Assembly (NCBI GenBank): GCA_903830425.1
Contig: CAIKTR010000064.1
Coordinates: 1-40,590, forward strand
Reading direction: 5' to 3'
Source of the DNA: an uncultured Opitutia bacterium
GTDB lineage: Bacteria > Verrucomicrobiota > Verrucomicrobiia > Opitutales > Opitutaceae
DNA length: 40,590 bases
The notes under the pieces were generated by a model. That model saw nothing but the letters and a program-made list of their open reading frames with translations. It was not told where the DNA came from and ran no database searches. The position numbers and the translations under genes were made by a program. Shown in pieces: positions 39,542 through 40,590 of the stretch; positions within the stretch are counted from its first letter, which is position 1; every line of letters starts with the position of its first letter.

Positions 39542-39874
39542 TCAGCGCGCAAACACGCCCGCCTGTTTGGCCAGCTGCTTTTCCAGGCTGCCGCACACCA
39601 GCTCGCACAGCTGGAAGATCGACGGGTCGGCAATCGCGTAGAAGACCTGCAGCCCGTCCTTGCGCCGCGTCAGCAGGTGCGCGTGCGCCAGCGTCTGGAG
39701 GTGCCGCGAGACATTGGCCTGCGTGCCGCCGGTCCGCCGCACCAGCTCGCCCACGCTCTGCTCCCCGCCGAACAGCGCGTGCAGCAGCCGCAGCCGCATC
39801 GGCTCCGCCAGCACGCCAAAGCGGCGCGCAATCAGGACCAGGGCATCGGCGTTCAGCACACGGGGGGATTTCAT
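39542..39874 (-). CDS. ArsR-family regulator with a CxxxC in the last helix
   Basis: The 110-residue winged-helix protein shows the ArsR layout: VLAEPMRLRLLHALFGGEQS, the DNA-reading helix with GGTQANVSRHLQTLAHAHL, a wing LLTRRKDGLQVFYAIADP, and a last helix IFQLCELVCGSLEKQL with Cys90 and Cys94. These are its only cysteines. In ArsR proteins such residues bind metals or react with persulfide or thiol stress; the CxxxC pair in the last helix differs from the two-site pair (one Cys in an early helix, one in the last) of BigR/YgaV, so the signal is not known. It is divergent from the DUF2892 gene over a 74-bp gap with a palindrome, as in ygaV-ygaP. It should repress itself and the neighbour. 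Start ATG has G at -1. Confidence 0.9.
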   Translation of the reverse strand: MKSPRVLNADALVLIARRFGVLAEPMRLRLLHALFGGEQSVGELVRRTGGTQANVSRHLQTLAHAHLLTRRKDGLQVFYAIADPSIFQLCELVCGSLEKQLAKQAGVFAR

Positions 39875-39906
39875 CGGGGAGCGGTTCGGGGCTTGACGGC
39901 GGATAA

Positions 39907-39936
39907 TTTATATGAGCATATGCTCATATAGTACAA
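39907..39936. promoter_or_regulatory. ArsR operator: 22-bp perfect palindrome in a divergent promoter
   Basis: Positions 39909-39930 form a perfect 11-bp-arm inverted repeat with core GAGCATATGCTC. On the minus strand TTGTAC (39931-39936) and TATAAA (39907-39912) are 18 bp apart, and the palindrome fills the spacer and overlaps the -10. On the plus strand a TTGACG at 39893-39898 may be a -35 for the DUF2892 gene, placing the palindrome at the -10. Binding of ArsR here would shut both directions. The AT-rich core stands out in this GC-rich DNA. Confidence 0.8.
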
Positions 39937-39948
39937 GCCCAAACTCCC

Positions 39949-40179
39949 ATGAAAATCGAATCCCTCATCCGCGTCCTGGCCGGCGGCATGGTCCTGCTCA
40001 GCGTGGCCCTGGCCCACTTTGTCAGCCCGTGGTGGCTGCTGCTCACCTGCTTCGTCGGGCTCAACCTGATCCAGTCGGCCTTCACCGGCTTCTGCCCTCC
40101 CTCCCTGCTCCTGCGCTGGCTCGGCTGGCTCGGCGACGACGGGGTGATCCACTGGGGCGGCCGTCCGCCCGCCGCCTGA
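39949..40179 (+). CDS. DUF2892 (YgaP membrane-domain-like) small inner-membrane protein
   Basis: The 76-residue protein begins MKIESLIRVLAGGMVLLSVA and has two membrane helices (residues about 7-23 and 28-46), joined by a short loop. The second helix contains NLIQSAFTGFCPPSLLLRWL, with the Gly-Phe-Cys-Pro motif typical of the DUF2892/YgaP membrane domain. In E. coli this domain is fused to a rhodanese and sits under an ArsR regulator (YgaV); here it is free, and no rhodanese is in view. It probably works in sulfur transport or detoxification, but this is inference from the neighbour. The ATG is preceded by TCCC and lies 18 bp downstream of the ArsR palindrome, which should control it. Confidence 0.85.
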   Translation: MKIESLIRVLAGGMVLLSVALAHFVSPWWLLLTCFVGLNLIQSAFTGFCPPSLLLRWLGWLGDDGVIHWGGRPPAA

Positions 40180-40199
40180 TCCCCCCGCCCGCGCCGGCC

Positions 40200-40382
40200 A
40201 TGCCCCCCCGCCTCGCCCACTTCGTCCTCCTCGTTCTCGGGGGCGCCGCCCTCGGCGCGCTGCTCGGCTACTACGGGTCGTGCACCGCGGGCACCTGCCC
40301 CCTCACCTCCACCTGGTGGCGCGGCGCCCTCTATGGCGGCGGTCTGGGCCTGTTCGCCGCCCTCTCCCACCGCACCGGCTGA
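40200..40382 (+). CDS. DUF6132-like small membrane protein with CxxxxC
   Basis: The 60-residue protein starts at the ATG at 40200, 20 bp after the DUF2892 stop. It has two hydrophobic parts (HFVLLVLGGAALGALLGYY and WRGALYGGGLGLFAAL) around GSCTAGTCPLTST. The Gly-x-Cys-x4-Cys-Pro-(L/I)-Thr-Ser loop is the mark of DUF6132 proteins, which have no assigned role to my knowledge. The two cysteines would sit at the membrane surface. Its place after DUF2892 in an ArsR-controlled run suggests a thiol or metal related role. The start is preceded by GGCC. Family call is by motif and moderately sure; the gene is too short for easy detection. Confidence 0.72.
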   Translation: MPPRLAHFVLLVLGGAALGALLGYYGSCTAGTCPLTSTWWRGALYGGGLGLFAALSHRTG

Positions 40383-40426
40383 AGCCCGGCATCCCGCCCG
40401 CCCGCCCCCTTTTTTATTTTTCGCCC

Positions 40427-40590
40427 ATGCGCCCCGCCCGCCGCCTGCTCCTCACCGCCCTCCTGCTCGTTCCCGCCGCCCTGCCCGCCGAGGTCTGGAC
40501 CCTCGACCGCGCCGTCGCCACCGCGCTGGAGCGCAACCCCGACGCCCGCGCCGCCCGCGCCCGGGTCGACGGCGCCCAGGCCCTGGTCCA
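40427..40590 (+). CDS. TolC-family outer-membrane efflux protein, 3' end missing
   Basis: The ATG at 40427 (preceded by CGCCC) opens 54 complete codons to the window edge. It shows a signal peptide (RRLLLTALLLVPAALPAE) and then WTLDRAVATALERNPDARAA, the first helix pattern of TolC/outer-membrane factor proteins. These form the channel of tripartite pumps. Upstream is a T/A-rich stretch (40410-40421) that may hold a -10 element 6 bp before the ATG. It follows the DUF6132-like gene by 44 bp, so it may belong to the ArsR-controlled run and lead a metal or drug efflux operon beyond the edge. Only the N-terminus is seen, so the family call is moderate. Confidence 0.75.
   Translation, partial: MRPARRLLLTALLLVPAALPAEVWTLDRAVATALERNPDARAARARVDGAQALV

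Noticed and set aside
1-40590. tRNA genes, CRISPR arrays, insertion sequences and prophage.
   Set aside because: No tRNA T-loop pattern with flanking arms, no regularly spaced repeats, and no transposase or integrase motif was seen.

Overview
The window is about 40.6 kb of very GC-rich, gene-dense chromosomal DNA from a Gram-negative bacterium. It holds outer-membrane lipoproteins, an RND efflux pump, a long-form YidC, LysM proteins and a TolC-like protein. Gene content and style (short FTLVE pilin, Sel1/LysM envelope proteins, LpoB lipoprotein cluster, GH20 and GH35 glycosidases) fit a Verrucomicrobiota of the Opitutus group, but that placement is inference. No rRNA, tRNA, insertion sequence, prophage or CRISPR array was seen. 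The sequence looks like ordinary core chromosome with a few unusual cassettes.

Layout. 0-4.6 kb: end of a Cys/Met-type PLP enzyme, a DUF167 protein, a MATE transporter, a divergent multi-pass membrane protein and a small anchored protein. 4.6-8.6 kb: a five-gene minus-strand envelope cluster (glycine-zipper protein, LpoB-like lipoprotein, COG3014-like lipoprotein, YcfL-like lipoprotein, CsgG/LpoB-like secreted protein). 8.7-13.5 kb: marR-adaptor-RND efflux operon with a clear palindromic operator. 13.7-18.6 kb: three consecutive modular envelope genes built from shared Sel1, coiled-coil and LysM parts. 18.6-23.1 kb: PAP2 phosphatase, cyclophilin with a C-terminal extension, M20 amidohydrolase, an AT-rich leader with a type IV pilin-like gene, and an anchored FKBP. 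23.2-32.4 kb: GH20 hexosaminidase, YgjP-type metallopeptidase, YfcE-type phosphoesterase, Y-family polymerase, GH35 beta-galactosidase, gamma-glutamyltransferase and a medium-chain dehydrogenase. 32.5-36.0 kb: rpmH-rnpA-yidD-yidC, then a YebC regulator. 36.1-40.6 kb: metX-metW, a class V aminotransferase, and an ArsR regulator divergent from a DUF2892/DUF6132/TolC-like run.

The strongest whole-window signal is the translation start context. Of 35 genes with an ATG start, I count 28 with CC immediately before the ATG and 31 with C at -1, while I saw no convincing Shine-Dalgarno sequence at the right distance. In several cases (marR, the Y-family polymerase) the apparent -10 box lies 7-8 nt from the start codon, which suggests leaderless mRNAs.

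The best candidates for undescribed biology are this start signal, the Sel1/coiled-coil/LysM gene trio (the middle 1112-residue protein looks like a join of its two neighbours around a huge Ala-rich coiled coil), the five-gene lipoprotein cluster, and the ArsR cassette with its 22-bp palindrome and cysteine-motif membrane proteins. Gene calls, motifs and coordinates come from reading the sequence; family names come from recognised motifs and were not checked by any search.
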